DNA from: Burkholderia sp. WAC0059
Lineage (GTDB): Bacteria; Pseudomonadota; Gammaproteobacteria; Burkholderiales; Burkholderiaceae
Length of the DNA stretch: 64,000 nt
Assembly (NCBI RefSeq): GCF_002870125.1
Contig: NZ_PNEO01000001.1
Coordinates: 124,001-188,000 of the forward strand
Direction of reading: 5' to 3'
Positions 8,350 to 16,735 of the stretch are shown piece by piece (the first letter of the stretch is position 1; every line of letters begins with the position of its first letter). The notes beneath the pieces were generated by a model that saw only the letters and a list, made by a program, of their open reading frames with translations, was not told the DNA's origin and did no database searches. Both the position numbers and the translations under genes were made by a program.

Positions 8350-9412
8350 ACCGGGGTGCTCCTTTGAGGGAACCGATGTTCAGCGAGCCGTCGTCGCCGG
8401 CAAGCGCCGGCTCGGCGGACGGGATGTCGGGCGGTGCCGCCGGCGCGGGTTCGTCCGCGGCCGGCGCGCGTTCGGCCAGCGCCTCGAGCAGCGGCTGCGA
8501 CGGCACGAAGAAGAGGCCGCCCGTCACGGCGCGGCTGTAGTCGAGCAGCCGGTCGTAGTTGCCCGGCGGGCGGCCGACGAACATGTTCTCGAGCATCTGC
8601 TCGATCGGCCGCGGCGAGCGCGCGTAGCCGATGAAGTAGGTGCCGAACTCGGCCGAGCCGGGCCGGCCGAACGGCATGTTGTCGCGCAGGATCTTCACTT
8701 CCTCGCCGTTTTCCTCGAGCGTCGTGAGCGCGCTGTGCGACCAGGTCGGCTTGACCGATTCGTCGAGCTCGATGTCCGAGAGTTTGGTGCGACCGATGAT
8801 GCGCTCCTGCGCCTCGACGGACAGCGTGTTCCAGGCGGCCATGTCGTGCAGGTACTTCTGCACGAGCACATAGCTGCCGCCCGCGAAATCCGCGTCCTCG
8901 TCGCCGATCACGGTGAAGGACACCGCTTCGTTGCCGCGCGGGTTCTCGGTGCCGTCGACGAAGCCGACGATGCTGCGCATGTCGAAGAAGCGGAAACCGT
9001 GCACCTCGTCGACGGTCGCGACCGCGTCGCCGAGCCGGCCCATCAGTTGGGTCGCGAGCTCGAAGCACAGGTCCATCTGGTCGGCGCGGATGTGCAGCAG
9101 CAGGTCGCCCGGCGTCGCGACGGCGACGCGCTCGCCCGAGCCGAATTCGCGGAACGGATGCAGTTGCGCGGGGCACGGGGCGCCGAAGAGGACGTCCCAG
9201 GCGTCGGCGCCGAAGCCGCACACGCACGAAAGGTTGCCGCCCGGCACCCGCGTGCCGACCGAGCGCACGAGCGCCGCGACGTCGGCGCACCAGGCCCGCA
9301 CGACGGCGCGGCTCGGCGCGTCGTCTCCGATCGTGGCGACGAGGAAGATGGCGCTGCGCGTGACGGCGGTCGAGACGGATTGGGACTCGGGAGCGGCGGG
9401 GGGCGATGTCAT
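8342..9412 (-). CDS. DyP-type heme peroxidase, encapsulin cargo
   Basis: 356 residues from the ATG at 9412; longer in-frame starts lack family sequence. It has the DyP signature GFVDGTENP (150-158) with catalytic Asp153, the proximal-heme His226 region (WSHSALTTLEENGEE) and the distal Arg243 (ILRDNMPFG). After the fold comes a Pro/Ala-rich linker (about 315-338). Then comes DGSLNIGSLK (341-350), which fits the encapsulin targeting peptide known from DyP cargo proteins. The enzyme oxidises organic substrates with hydrogen peroxide. It is first in a two-gene operon with the shell gene, overlapping it by eight bases. Confidence 0.95.
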   Translation of the reverse strand: MTSPPAAPESQSVSTAVTRSAIFLVATIGDDAPSRAVVRAWCADVAALVRSVGTRVPGGNLSCVCGFGADAWDVLFGAPCPAQLHPFREFGSGERVAVATPGDLLLHIRADQMDLCFELATQLMGRLGDAVATVDEVHGFRFFDMRSIVGFVDGTENPRGNEAVSFTVIGDEDADFAGGSYVLVQKYLHDMAAWNTLSVEAQERIIGRTKLSDIELDESVKPTWSHSALTTLEENGEEVKILRDNMPFGRPGSAEFGTYFIGYARSPRPIEQMLENMFVGRPPGNYDRLLDYSRAVTGGLFFVPSQPLLEALAERAPAADEPAPAAPPDIPSAEPALAGDDGSLNIGSLKGAPRYE

Positions 9413-9569
9413 GGTGTCGTGCCTTGCTCGGCGTGGATGAGGCCCGCGGGCCAATGCGATCGATATATTAACCAATGTGGCCCGCATGGGGTCGGACAAC
9501 CGGGGTTGGCATCGGATCGGCTCGGGCACGAACGTCGGGCTCCGTCGCGCGGCCGGCGCCGGCCGGCGA

Positions 9570-11585
9570 TCAGGGCGCATCGGGTTCGAGCAGCGTGATG
9601 GGCCGGCCGTCGCAGCGCAGCGGGTCCGAGCGTGCGAGCGCATGCCAGCCGGCGGGCGGGTCGGCCGCGAAGCGGCGCGTCTCGTCGTCGTCGGTGCCGG
9701 GCGCGAGCACGTTGAACGGCCAGGAGGGCCGGCGCAGCCGCTCGTGCGAGAACGAGCCGAGCCAGATCGGCACGGCCGCTCCGTCGTCGCCGGGTGTCAG
9801 CACGTAGCGGGTCGGCCAGAAGCGCAGCACGTCGCGTCCCTCGCCGCCGTCGCGGCTGCGCGCGAAGCGCATCGCCGAGGGCACGCCGTTGTTCAGCGTG
9901 GGCAGTACCGGCAGCATCATCGCGTTCGCGTTGGGCGAGACGAGCGACAGCGCGCTGTGCATCGAGAGCGGCGCGCCCTCGGTCCAGCCTGCGGCGAGCA
10001 GCGCCGCCCGGATCGGGTCGGCGCGGCCGGCCCATTGCAGTGCGAAGGCCTCGCGGCTCGCGCCCCGCATGTCGGCGCGGTAGCAGGGCAGGCCCGTCCA
10101 TAGCGCGGTCGTCCATTGCTCGCGCGTCGCGACGACGGGCGCGGCCACGCGCGTCGCGCGCTGCGTCCAGGCCGGCACGCGGTCCGCCTGCAGCACGACG
10201 GCGGCGCACAGCACGGCCAGCATCACGGCCGGCATGAACCGGTGCCGCTTCGGTTCCCCGGGGTAGCGCCACATCGCGGTCAGCGCGACGAGCGCGACCC
10301 AGATCGAGGCGAACGCCGCGCCGCCGAGCGCATCGGAGAACAGGAAGTGCCCGAAGTACAGCCCCGCGAACGCGACGGCCACGACGATCGCGTTGCCGGC
10401 CGTGCCGACCACGACCGCCTGCACCATGCCGACCCGGCGCACCAGCAGGAACATCGCGAAGCCGTAGACCGTGACCATGGCCGCGACGGTGTCGCTCGGG
10501 AAGAGCCACGCGTCGAGGTTCACGTCGTCGGGCGGCGCGTGGCGGATCTGCAGGCGCAGCGCGAGGATCAGCAACTGCGAGCCGGCCGCCGCGACGAGCC
10601 AGTAGACGACCGTGCGCCAGCGGCGCTCCCAGGCCATCCAGACGGCGACGGTCGCGACGACGGCGGCGAGCGTCGGCAGGCTGCCGAGCGTCGCGATCCG
10701 CGCGAGCGCGTCGTCGGCCCAAGGCGTACGGATCGAGCGCAGGAACAGCAGGACGGAGCGGTCGAGCTGCACGAGCGAGCGGGCGCGCAGTACGTTGTCG
10801 AGCACGTAGGTGAAGAGCGTCGCGCAAAGCGGCACGAACCCGGACGCGAAGGCGGCGAGGGCGCCGCCGGGCTGGCCCGGGTCGATGAGGCGGGCGAACG
10901 CGCGCGCGAGTGGTCCCCTGTGCGTGGCCGCCCAGCGCGCCACGCGGTCGCGCGAGGCGTCGGCCCAGGCCGAGGCGTGCAGCAGCACGACGCGGGTCAG
11001 GTGAAAGACGAGCCAGCCGGCCGCCGCGAGGATCGCGATGATCGCGACGAGCCGGAACGACACCGCGCCGGCCAGCTCCAGCGAAGCGCCGAATGCGGCG
11101 CCGGGCAGGATGTGGGCGGGCGCCCAGACGAGGGCCGAGAGCACGTTGACGGCAAAGAAGCGCAGCGGCGTCATGCCCGCCATGCCGGCGACGACGGGCA
11201 CCAGCGCGCGCAGCGGCGCGACGAAGCGGGCGAACACGACGCTGCGCGCGCCGTGCCGCTCGAAATAGCGATGGGCCGCGGTGAGAATGCCGGGGTGGCG
11301 GCTAAACGGCCAGAGCCCGACGAGCGCCTCGCGGTAGCGGCGGCCGAGCCCGTAGCTGAGGCCGTCGCCGGCCACGGCGCCCGCGATGGCCCAGACGAAG
11401 AGCCAGCCGAGGTTTAGCGTGCCGGTGCCGGCCAGCGCGCCGGCGACGAACATGGCCACGCTGCCGGGCACGAACGTCCCGATGATCGCGAGCGATTCGA
11501 GAAACGAGGCCGCGAAGACGAACGCGAGCGCCCAGTCGCGATGGGCGGAGAGCAGATGCAAGAGCTGGGTGTAAGCGTGCTCCAT
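9570..11585 (-). CDS. DedA (VTT) - PAP2-like - LssY C-terminal domain fusion membrane protein
   Basis: 671 residues from the ATG at 11585. The N-terminal 200 or so residues are a DedA/VTT domain (ESLAIIGTFVPGSVAMFVAG, then FARFVAPLRALVPVVAGMAG). The middle is a PAP2-like membrane domain, but the usual PSGH is replaced by FPSDTVAAM, while the later GHFLFSDALGG is kept. The C-terminal 200 residues resemble LssY_C (GWTEGAPLSM, RFWPTRYVLTPGDDG, WLGSFSHER). DedA proteins are involved in undecaprenyl-phosphate or phospholipid flipping, and PAP2 proteins in lipid-phosphate hydrolysis. With its PSGH histidine missing, the PAP2 part may be inactive. Domains are seen; the function is inferred. Confidence 0.8.
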   Translation of the reverse strand: MEHAYTQLLHLLSAHRDWALAFVFAASFLESLAIIGTFVPGSVAMFVAGALAGTGTLNLGWLFVWAIAGAVAGDGLSYGLGRRYREALVGLWPFSRHPGILTAAHRYFERHGARSVVFARFVAPLRALVPVVAGMAGMTPLRFFAVNVLSALVWAPAHILPGAAFGASLELAGAVSFRLVAIIAILAAAGWLVFHLTRVVLLHASAWADASRDRVARWAATHRGPLARAFARLIDPGQPGGALAAFASGFVPLCATLFTYVLDNVLRARSLVQLDRSVLLFLRSIRTPWADDALARIATLGSLPTLAAVVATVAVWMAWERRWRTVVYWLVAAAGSQLLILALRLQIRHAPPDDVNLDAWLFPSDTVAAMVTVYGFAMFLLVRRVGMVQAVVVGTAGNAIVVAVAFAGLYFGHFLFSDALGGAAFASIWVALVALTAMWRYPGEPKRHRFMPAVMLAVLCAAVVLQADRVPAWTQRATRVAAPVVATREQWTTALWTGLPCYRADMRGASREAFALQWAGRADPIRAALLAAGWTEGAPLSMHSALSLVSPNANAMMLPVLPTLNNGVPSAMRFARSRDGGEGRDVLRFWPTRYVLTPGDDGAAVPIWLGSFSHERLRRPSWPFNVLAPGTDDDETRRFAADPPAGWHALARSDPLRCDGRPITLLEPDAP

Positions 11586-11754
11586 GGACCGGGGCTGCTT
11601 TGCCGGGCGGCGGGGATGAACGGTTTGGCTGCGCGCGCCGGCGCTCGCGCATGCCTTGCGCACTATAACCGCGCTGGCCCGGGCGACGGGGATTGCGTGC
11701 CCGGTTCCGTGCTGCCGGCCGGGCGCGGCTCCGGCGGCCGGGGCGGCGCGGCCT

Positions 11755-12963
11755 TCAGATGACGCCCTGCGCCTTCAGTTGCGCGAGCCGCTCGTCGCTC
11801 AGGCCGAGCATCGCGTGCAGCACGTCGTTCGTGTCCTCGCCGAGCGACGGCGGCGCGCGGCGCACCGGCATGCGCGCGCCGTCGATGCGCCACGGCGGCG
11901 CGAGCACGGGCGTGCTGCCCGCCTGCGGGTGCGGCTGCATCGTGACGAGGCCGCCGTCCACGGCGCGCTTCGAGGTCAGCGCCTCGTGCAGGCCGGCCAC
12001 CTCGCCGCACGGAATGCCGGCCCGCGCGAGCCGCTCGAGCAGATCGCGGCGCTTGCTGCGGCGCAATTCGGCGTCGAGGATCGGCAGCAGCTCGGCGCGA
12101 TGGGCCGAGCGTCCGGGGTTGGTCGCGAAGCGTGGGTCGGCGGCGAGGTCGGGGCGCCCGATCACCTCGCGGCAGAAGCGCTCGAACTGGTTGTTGTTGC
12201 CGACCGTGATGACGAGCGGGCCGTCCTCGGCGTCGAACACGCCGTACGGCACGATGGACGGATGGCCGTTGCCGTAGCGCGGCGGGTCGCCGCCGCGGAT
12301 CAGCGCCTCGAGCCCGCAATAGGCGGTGATCATCAGGCCGCAGTCGAACAGCGCCATCTCGACGTGGCGGCCGCGCCCCGTGCGTTGCCGCTCGAAGAGG
12401 GCGGCGAGGATCGCCTGGGCCGCGTACATGCCGGTGAAGAGATCGACGGCGGCGACGCCGAACTTCAGTGGTGGCTGGCCGGCCTCGCCGTTCAGCGCCA
12501 TGAGCCCCGCCTCGCCCTGCACGACGAGATCGTAGCCGGGCCGCACGGCCTCGGCGCCGGTGCGGTCGTAGCCCGAAATCGAACAGTAGACGAGGTCCGG
12601 CCGCGCTTTGCTCAACTGCCCGTAGCCGAGCCCGAGCTTTTCGGCGCCGCCGAACTTGAAGTTCTGGATGACGACGTCGCAGCCGCGGGCGAGTTCGCGC
12701 GCGATCTGCTGGCCGTCGGGCGATTGCAGGTCGAGCGTCACCGAGCGTTTGTTGCGGTTCACGCTGTTGAAATACGCGGTTTCGGTCCGGCCGACGCGCA
12801 GGCCCCAGTCGCGCGTGTCGTCGCCGCGCCCGGGGTGCTCGACCTTGATGACGTCCGCGCCGAGGTCGCCGAGCACCATCGCGCTCATGGGGCCGGCGAG
12901 CACGCGCGAAAGGTCGAGCACGCGCACGCCGGCAAGCGGCAATCCGCTGGTGGGGGTTGGCAT
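11755..12963 (-). CDS. CaiB/BaiF (class III) CoA-transferase
   Basis: 402 residues, the standard length. The N-terminal block GVRVLDLSRVLAGPMSAMVLGD and DLGADVIKVEHPGRGDDTR are typical of the family, as is SVNRNKRSVTLDL. Asp145 in PGYDLVVQGEAGLM is at the position expected for the catalytic aspartate that forms the acyl-anhydride. It should move CoA between organic acids in the cytoplasm. The gene stands alone, so donor and acceptor acids cannot be named. A 12-bp inverted repeat lies about 75 bases upstream and could be its operator. Confidence 0.88.
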   Translation of the reverse strand: MPTPTSGLPLAGVRVLDLSRVLAGPMSAMVLGDLGADVIKVEHPGRGDDTRDWGLRVGRTETAYFNSVNRNKRSVTLDLQSPDGQQIARELARGCDVVIQNFKFGGAEKLGLGYGQLSKARPDLVYCSISGYDRTGAEAVRPGYDLVVQGEAGLMALNGEAGQPPLKFGVAAVDLFTGMYAAQAILAALFERQRTGRGRHVEMALFDCGLMITAYCGLEALIRGGDPPRYGNGHPSIVPYGVFDAEDGPLVITVGNNNQFERFCREVIGRPDLAADPRFATNPGRSAHRAELLPILDAELRRSKRRDLLERLARAGIPCGEVAGLHEALTSKRAVDGGLVTMQPHPQAGSTPVLAPPWRIDGARMPVRRAPPSLGEDTNDVLHAMLGLSDERLAQLKAQGVI

Positions 12964-13036
12964 CGGGAGTACTCCGTCGATCGTTGGGACGGGCGCGGCG
13001 GCGTTCGTTTCAGGCCGGCGCCGTGGCCGCCGCGCG

Positions 13037-13067
13037 GCCGAAAGCGCGCAGTTTACGCGCTTTCGGC
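13037..13067. promoter_or_regulatory. 12-bp perfect inverted repeat
   Basis: GCCGAAAGCGCG and its exact complement separated by the 7-base CAGTTTA. It is located 74-104 bases upstream of the CoA-transferase start. It could be an operator or an RNA hairpin. Confidence 0.4.
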
Positions 13068-13142
13068 ACGGCCGGACGCGGCGCGACGGGACGGAGCCGG
13101 GCGCCGGCGGCGGGCTCGCGGGCTTTTCGTCGCCGTTTCATG

Positions 13143-13192
13143 GCGATTTCGTAGCGATTTCGTAGCGATCTTTTAGCGATCTTTTAGCGATT
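13143..13192. repeat. 11-bp tandem repeat array
   Basis: Two copies of GCGATTTCGTA followed by two copies of GCGATCTTTTA and a partial GCGATT. A degenerate copy (CGCCGTTTCAT) precedes the array. The 11-base period is close to one helical turn. Confidence 0.8.
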
Positions 13193-13302
13193 CCACTGCC
13201 CTTTCGAGGTCTTTCCGTGGCGGCTTTTTGCGGCGGCGCCCGGCGACAGCGGCGCGCGCCGCTGCTAAAGTCGGCGACACGAGAACGGAGGAGACGGGCA
13301 TC

Positions 13303-13707
13303 ATGGAACAGGGCCGCGCGCGGATCGAGTCGTTGAGTGCCATCACGCTGACCGTCAGCGAATTGGCGCGTTCGGTACGTTTTTACGAGGCGCTCGGTTT
13401 CGAGCGCAAATCCGGCGGCGCGAGCGACGGTTTCGCATCGTTCGCGCTGGGCGGGGAGAACGACGCGAAACCGTCGTTCCTGAACCTGATGGCGGGGCCG
13501 CCGGCGGCCCCGGGCGGCCCGGCCGGCGGTTGGGGCCGCGTGATTTTCCACGTGTCGGACGTGGATGCGTTCTACCGGCAGGCGCTCGGGGCCGGCTTCG
13601 CGCCGTCGTTCGCGCCGGCCGACGCGCCCTGGGGCGAGCGTTACTTTCACCTGCTCGACCCGGACGGCCACGAGCTGAGCTTCGCGAGGCCGCTGGCGGA
13701 GGATTAA
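13303..13707 (+). CDS. VOC (glyoxalase/bleomycin-resistance) superfamily protein
   Basis: 134 residues from the ATG at 13303, which has GGAGGAGA at a proper distance. It holds one VOC module: ITLTVSELARSVRFYEALGF at the start, the mid-strand WGRVIFHVSDVDAFYRQAL, and the closing GERYFHLLDPDGHELSFARP. The two half-modules form a metal site in active members. The protein is single-domain and cytoplasmic. The family includes glyoxalases, extradiol dioxygenases and antibiotic-binding proteins, and nothing here picks one. It is followed by the ppk2 gene after about 130 bases; no operon partner is evident. Confidence 0.8.
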   Translation: MEQGRARIESLSAITLTVSELARSVRFYEALGFERKSGGASDGFASFALGGENDAKPSFLNLMAGPPAAPGGPAGGWGRVIFHVSDVDAFYRQALGAGFAPSFAPADAPWGERYFHLLDPDGHELSFARPLAED

Positions 13708-13835
13708 TACGTTAATACGGCTGACACCGGCCGCGCCGATAGTGACTTCCGCGCCGGGCGGAACCCGGAGCGAATACAAGGCGGCACCAGACCCAACGCA
13801 AGGCAGAAAACGAGCCGAAACACAGGAGAGCTGCA

Positions 13836-14756
13836 ATGAACGAGTCGGACCGGAATCTGGCTGCCGCCGAAAGGCAGCGGCGTCTCGACGAAGAGCTGAT
13901 CGACGCCTATGACGAAGAACTCGAAATGGAAGTGGACGACCGCTTCCAGGACGGCGGCATCGCCACGCTCAGCGAAGAGTCGCGCGAGCTGCGCCGCCTG
14001 TATTTTCGCGAGCTCATCCGTTTGCAGGGCGAGCTGGTAAAGCTGCAGGACTGGATCGTCAGCACCGGCCACCGGCTCGTCGTGATCTTCGAGGGACGCG
14101 ACGCGGCGGGCAAGGGCGGCGTCATCAAGCGCATCACACAGCGCCTGAATCCGCGCATGTGCCGGGTCGCGGCACTGCCCGCGCCGAACAACCGCGAGCG
14201 CACGCAGTGGTACTTCCAGCGCTACGCGGCGCATCTGCCGGCCGGCGGCGAGATGGTGCTGTTCGACCGGAGCTGGTACAACCGCGCGGGCGTCGAGCGC
14301 GTGATGAATTTCTGCACCGACGACGAATACGAAGAGTTCTTCCGGTCGGTGCCCGAGTTCGAAAAGATGCTCGTGAGAAGCGGCATCCAGATCGTCAAGT
14401 ACTGGTTCTCGATCACGGACGACGAGCAGGAAATCCGCTTTCAGAGCCGCATCGAGGACCCGCTCAAGCAGTGGAAGCTGAGCCCGATGGACCTCGAGAG
14501 CCGGCGCCGCTGGGAGGGCTACACGCACGCGAAGGAAGTGATGCTGCAGCGCTCGCACATTCCCGAGGCGCCGTGGTGGGTCGTGCAGGGCGTCGACAAG
14601 AAGCGCGCGCGCCTGAACTGCATCCACCATCTGCTGAGCCAGGTGCCCTACCACGAGGTCGAGCATCCGGTCGTCGAGCTGCCGGCGCGCGTGCATAACC
14701 CGGACTACATCCGCCAGCCGGTGCCGGCGAACATGATCGTGCCGGAAATCTATTGA
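13836..14756 (+). CDS. ppk2: polyphosphate kinase 2 (PPK2, class I)
   Basis: 306 residues. Walker A is EGRDAAGKGG (86-95) and the Walker B block is VLFDRSWYNRAG (141-152). Further PPK2 landmarks are the lid region (EKMLVRSGIQIVKYWFSI) and HIPEAPWWVVQGVDKKRARL. PPK2 enzymes use polyphosphate to phosphorylate nucleoside diphosphates, or the reverse, in the cytoplasm. The N-terminal acidic extension (residues 1-50) is normal for this class. Ribosome site AGGAG ten bases upstream of the ATG. It converges on a PiT phosphate transporter 67 bases away, a natural phosphate-metabolism neighbour. Confidence 0.93.
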   Translation: MNESDRNLAAAERQRRLDEELIDAYDEELEMEVDDRFQDGGIATLSEESRELRRLYFRELIRLQGELVKLQDWIVSTGHRLVVIFEGRDAAGKGGVIKRITQRLNPRMCRVAALPAPNNRERTQWYFQRYAAHLPAGGEMVLFDRSWYNRAGVERVMNFCTDDEYEEFFRSVPEFEKMLVRSGIQIVKYWFSITDDEQEIRFQSRIEDPLKQWKLSPMDLESRRRWEGYTHAKEVMLQRSHIPEAPWWVVQGVDKKRARLNCIHHLLSQVPYHEVEHPVVELPARVHNPDYIRQPVPANMIVPEIY

Positions 14757-14823
14757 CGAGGCAGGCCGTGCCGTCACGTGGGGCGCGCGGAGACGCCGGC
14801 TGGCGTCCCCGCGCTTTCCCGCG

Positions 14824-16413
14824 TCAGAACACCTGGCGGAACAGCCAGTAGAGCCCGCCCGCGAGCGCGATGGAGGCGGGCAGCGTCAGCACCCACGCGA
14901 GCACGAGGCTGCGCACGGTGCTCCATTGCAGGCCCGAGCCGCTCGCGGCCATCGCGCCGGCCACGCCCGAGGAGAGCACGTGGGTCGTCGATACCGGCAG
15001 GCCGTACACGTCGGCCGCGCCGATCGTCGCCATCGTCACGAGCTCGGCGCAGGCGCCCTGGCCGTAGCTCAGGTGCTGCTTGCCGATCTTCTCGCCGACC
15101 GTGACGACGATGCGCTTCCAGCCGACCATCGTGCCGAGTCCGAGCGCGAGCGCGACGGCGACCTTGACCCAGGTGGGGATGAACTTCGTTGCGTGGTCGA
15201 TCTGCTGGCGGAAGTTCTCGATCGCGCCGCGATCGGCCGGGGCGAGCGCCGGTTGCGTCGACTTCTCGAGCAGTTGGATGGCCTCGGACGTCACGTACAT
15301 GTTGTTGCGCACGTTGTCGACGTTCGACATCGGCACGTCGGCGATCGTGTGCACGCGGCTCACCTGGTCGCCCAACTGCAGGGAAAGCTGTTGCAGCGCG
15401 GGCAGCGTGGCCGGCGTAAGCGTGCGCGTGTCGATGTAGCGCTCGATCTCGGCGCGCGCGTTCGCGGGCGGCGCGACGCCGCCGGTGTATTTGCCGAGCG
15501 TCTGCGCCGCACGCTGCGAGACGGCGATGAAGGTCTGCGTCTCGGCCGGCGTGACGGCCTTGTTGAGCGCGTAGGCCGTGGGCACGGTGCCGATCAGGAT
15601 CAGCATGATGAGGCCCATGCCCTTCTGGCCGTCGTTGGAGCCGTGCGCGAACGAGACGCCGGTGCAGGTCAGCACGAGCAGCGAGCGGATCCAGAACGGC
15701 GGCGGCTCGTTGCCCTTCGGCTGGGCATAGAGCGCCGGCACGTGCACGAGCGCCCTCAGCACGAGCAGCAGCAGCCCCGCGAGGAGGAAGCCGACGATGG
15801 GCGAGAACAGCAGCGCCTTGCCGACGCCGACGGCCTGGCCCCAGTCCACGCCGCTCGTGCCGGACGGCCCGTGCAGCAACTGGTTCATGAGACCCACGCC
15901 GAGGATCGAGCCGACCAGCGTGTGCGAGCTCGACGACGGCAGTCCGAAATACCAGGTGCCGAGATTCCAGATGATCGCGGCGATCAGGAGCGCGAACACC
16001 ATCGCGAAGCCCGCGCTGCTGCCGACCTGCAGGATCAGTTCGACGGGCAGCAACTGCAGGATGCCGAACGCGACCGCGCCGGTCGAGGTCAACACGCCGG
16101 CGAAATTCCAGGCGCCCGACCAGACGACGGCCAGGTTGGGCGAGAGCGAGTGCGTGTAGATGACCGTCGCGACCGCATTCGCGGTATCGTGGAAGCCGTT
16201 GACGAATTCGAAGCCGAGTGCGATCAGCAGCGCGATGCCGAGCAGCAGCCACGGCATCGCCGAGGTTTCCCGCACCGGCGACAGATCGCTGGCGACGTGC
16301 GTGCCGATGTAGACGGCGCCGGCCGCCAGAATTGCGACGAAGATGAACAGACCGGCGTTGCGGCTGCGTATCGCCGCGGCATCCGGTGGTGAGGAATAGG
16401 AAAGATCCGGCAT
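14824..16413 (-). CDS. pit: PiT-family inorganic phosphate transporter
   Basis: 529 residues from the ATG at 16413 (AGGAG ten bases upstream). The duplicated PiT signatures are both present: GFEFVNGFHDTANAVATVIY in the N-terminal half, and TGVSFAHGSNDGQKGMGLIM in the C-terminal half. The family motifs GLPSSSSHTLVGSILGVGL and GLPVSTTHVLSSGVAGAM are also there. A soluble insert between the halves (about residues 310-420, IDTRTLTPATLPALQQLSLQ) is longer than in short PiT proteins. It imports phosphate with a cation across the inner membrane. It is divergent from the diguanylate cyclase gene. Confidence 0.92.
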   Translation of the reverse strand: MPDLSYSSPPDAAAIRSRNAGLFIFVAILAAGAVYIGTHVASDLSPVRETSAMPWLLLGIALLIALGFEFVNGFHDTANAVATVIYTHSLSPNLAVVWSGAWNFAGVLTSTGAVAFGILQLLPVELILQVGSSAGFAMVFALLIAAIIWNLGTWYFGLPSSSSHTLVGSILGVGLMNQLLHGPSGTSGVDWGQAVGVGKALLFSPIVGFLLAGLLLLVLRALVHVPALYAQPKGNEPPPFWIRSLLVLTCTGVSFAHGSNDGQKGMGLIMLILIGTVPTAYALNKAVTPAETQTFIAVSQRAAQTLGKYTGGVAPPANARAEIERYIDTRTLTPATLPALQQLSLQLGDQVSRVHTIADVPMSNVDNVRNNMYVTSEAIQLLEKSTQPALAPADRGAIENFRQQIDHATKFIPTWVKVAVALALGLGTMVGWKRIVVTVGEKIGKQHLSYGQGACAELVTMATIGAADVYGLPVSTTHVLSSGVAGAMAASGSGLQWSTVRSLVLAWVLTLPASIALAGGLYWLFRQVF

Positions 16414-16735
16414 GGTCCGCTCGCTCCTCTCGATTCTCGACTCTCGAATATGAATGACGCCTTGCACGATCCTGACGTTCTCCCGTGTCGGTCTGATGAC
16501 GCATTTGTGTAGCATGTGGCCCTGAATCGGGGGCGGCAAGGCGACGATTCGCAGGCGTTTTGCAGTAAGAAGCAATAGCGGGCGGGGCTTGGGGAAAGCG
16601 GAGAAAAGCGGCGCCGGCCGGGCGCGGCGTGCCGGGCGTCGACCCCGGCACGCCGGGGACACATTCAGGGTGACGAGCCGTCCGCCTGGCATCGCGGGAC
16701 GATGGACGGACCGGTCACGACAAGGAGCGGGGCAC
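16414..16735. other. divergent intergenic region with a 12-bp inverted repeat
   Basis: About 320 bases between pit (minus) and the diguanylate cyclase (plus). It contains a perfect inverted repeat at 16625-16655 (CGGCGTGCCGGG and complement, 7-base loop CGTCGAC, itself containing the palindrome GTCGAC). No other gene is seen. Confidence 0.55.

Larger units (their letters stand above)
12964..13302. other. divergent intergenic region with inverted and tandem repeats
   Basis: About 340 bases between the CoA-transferase (minus) and the VOC protein (plus). It holds a 12-bp inverted repeat (13037-13067) and an array of 11-bp repeats (13143-13192), and must contain both promoters. No reading frame of interest. 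Confidence 0.6.
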
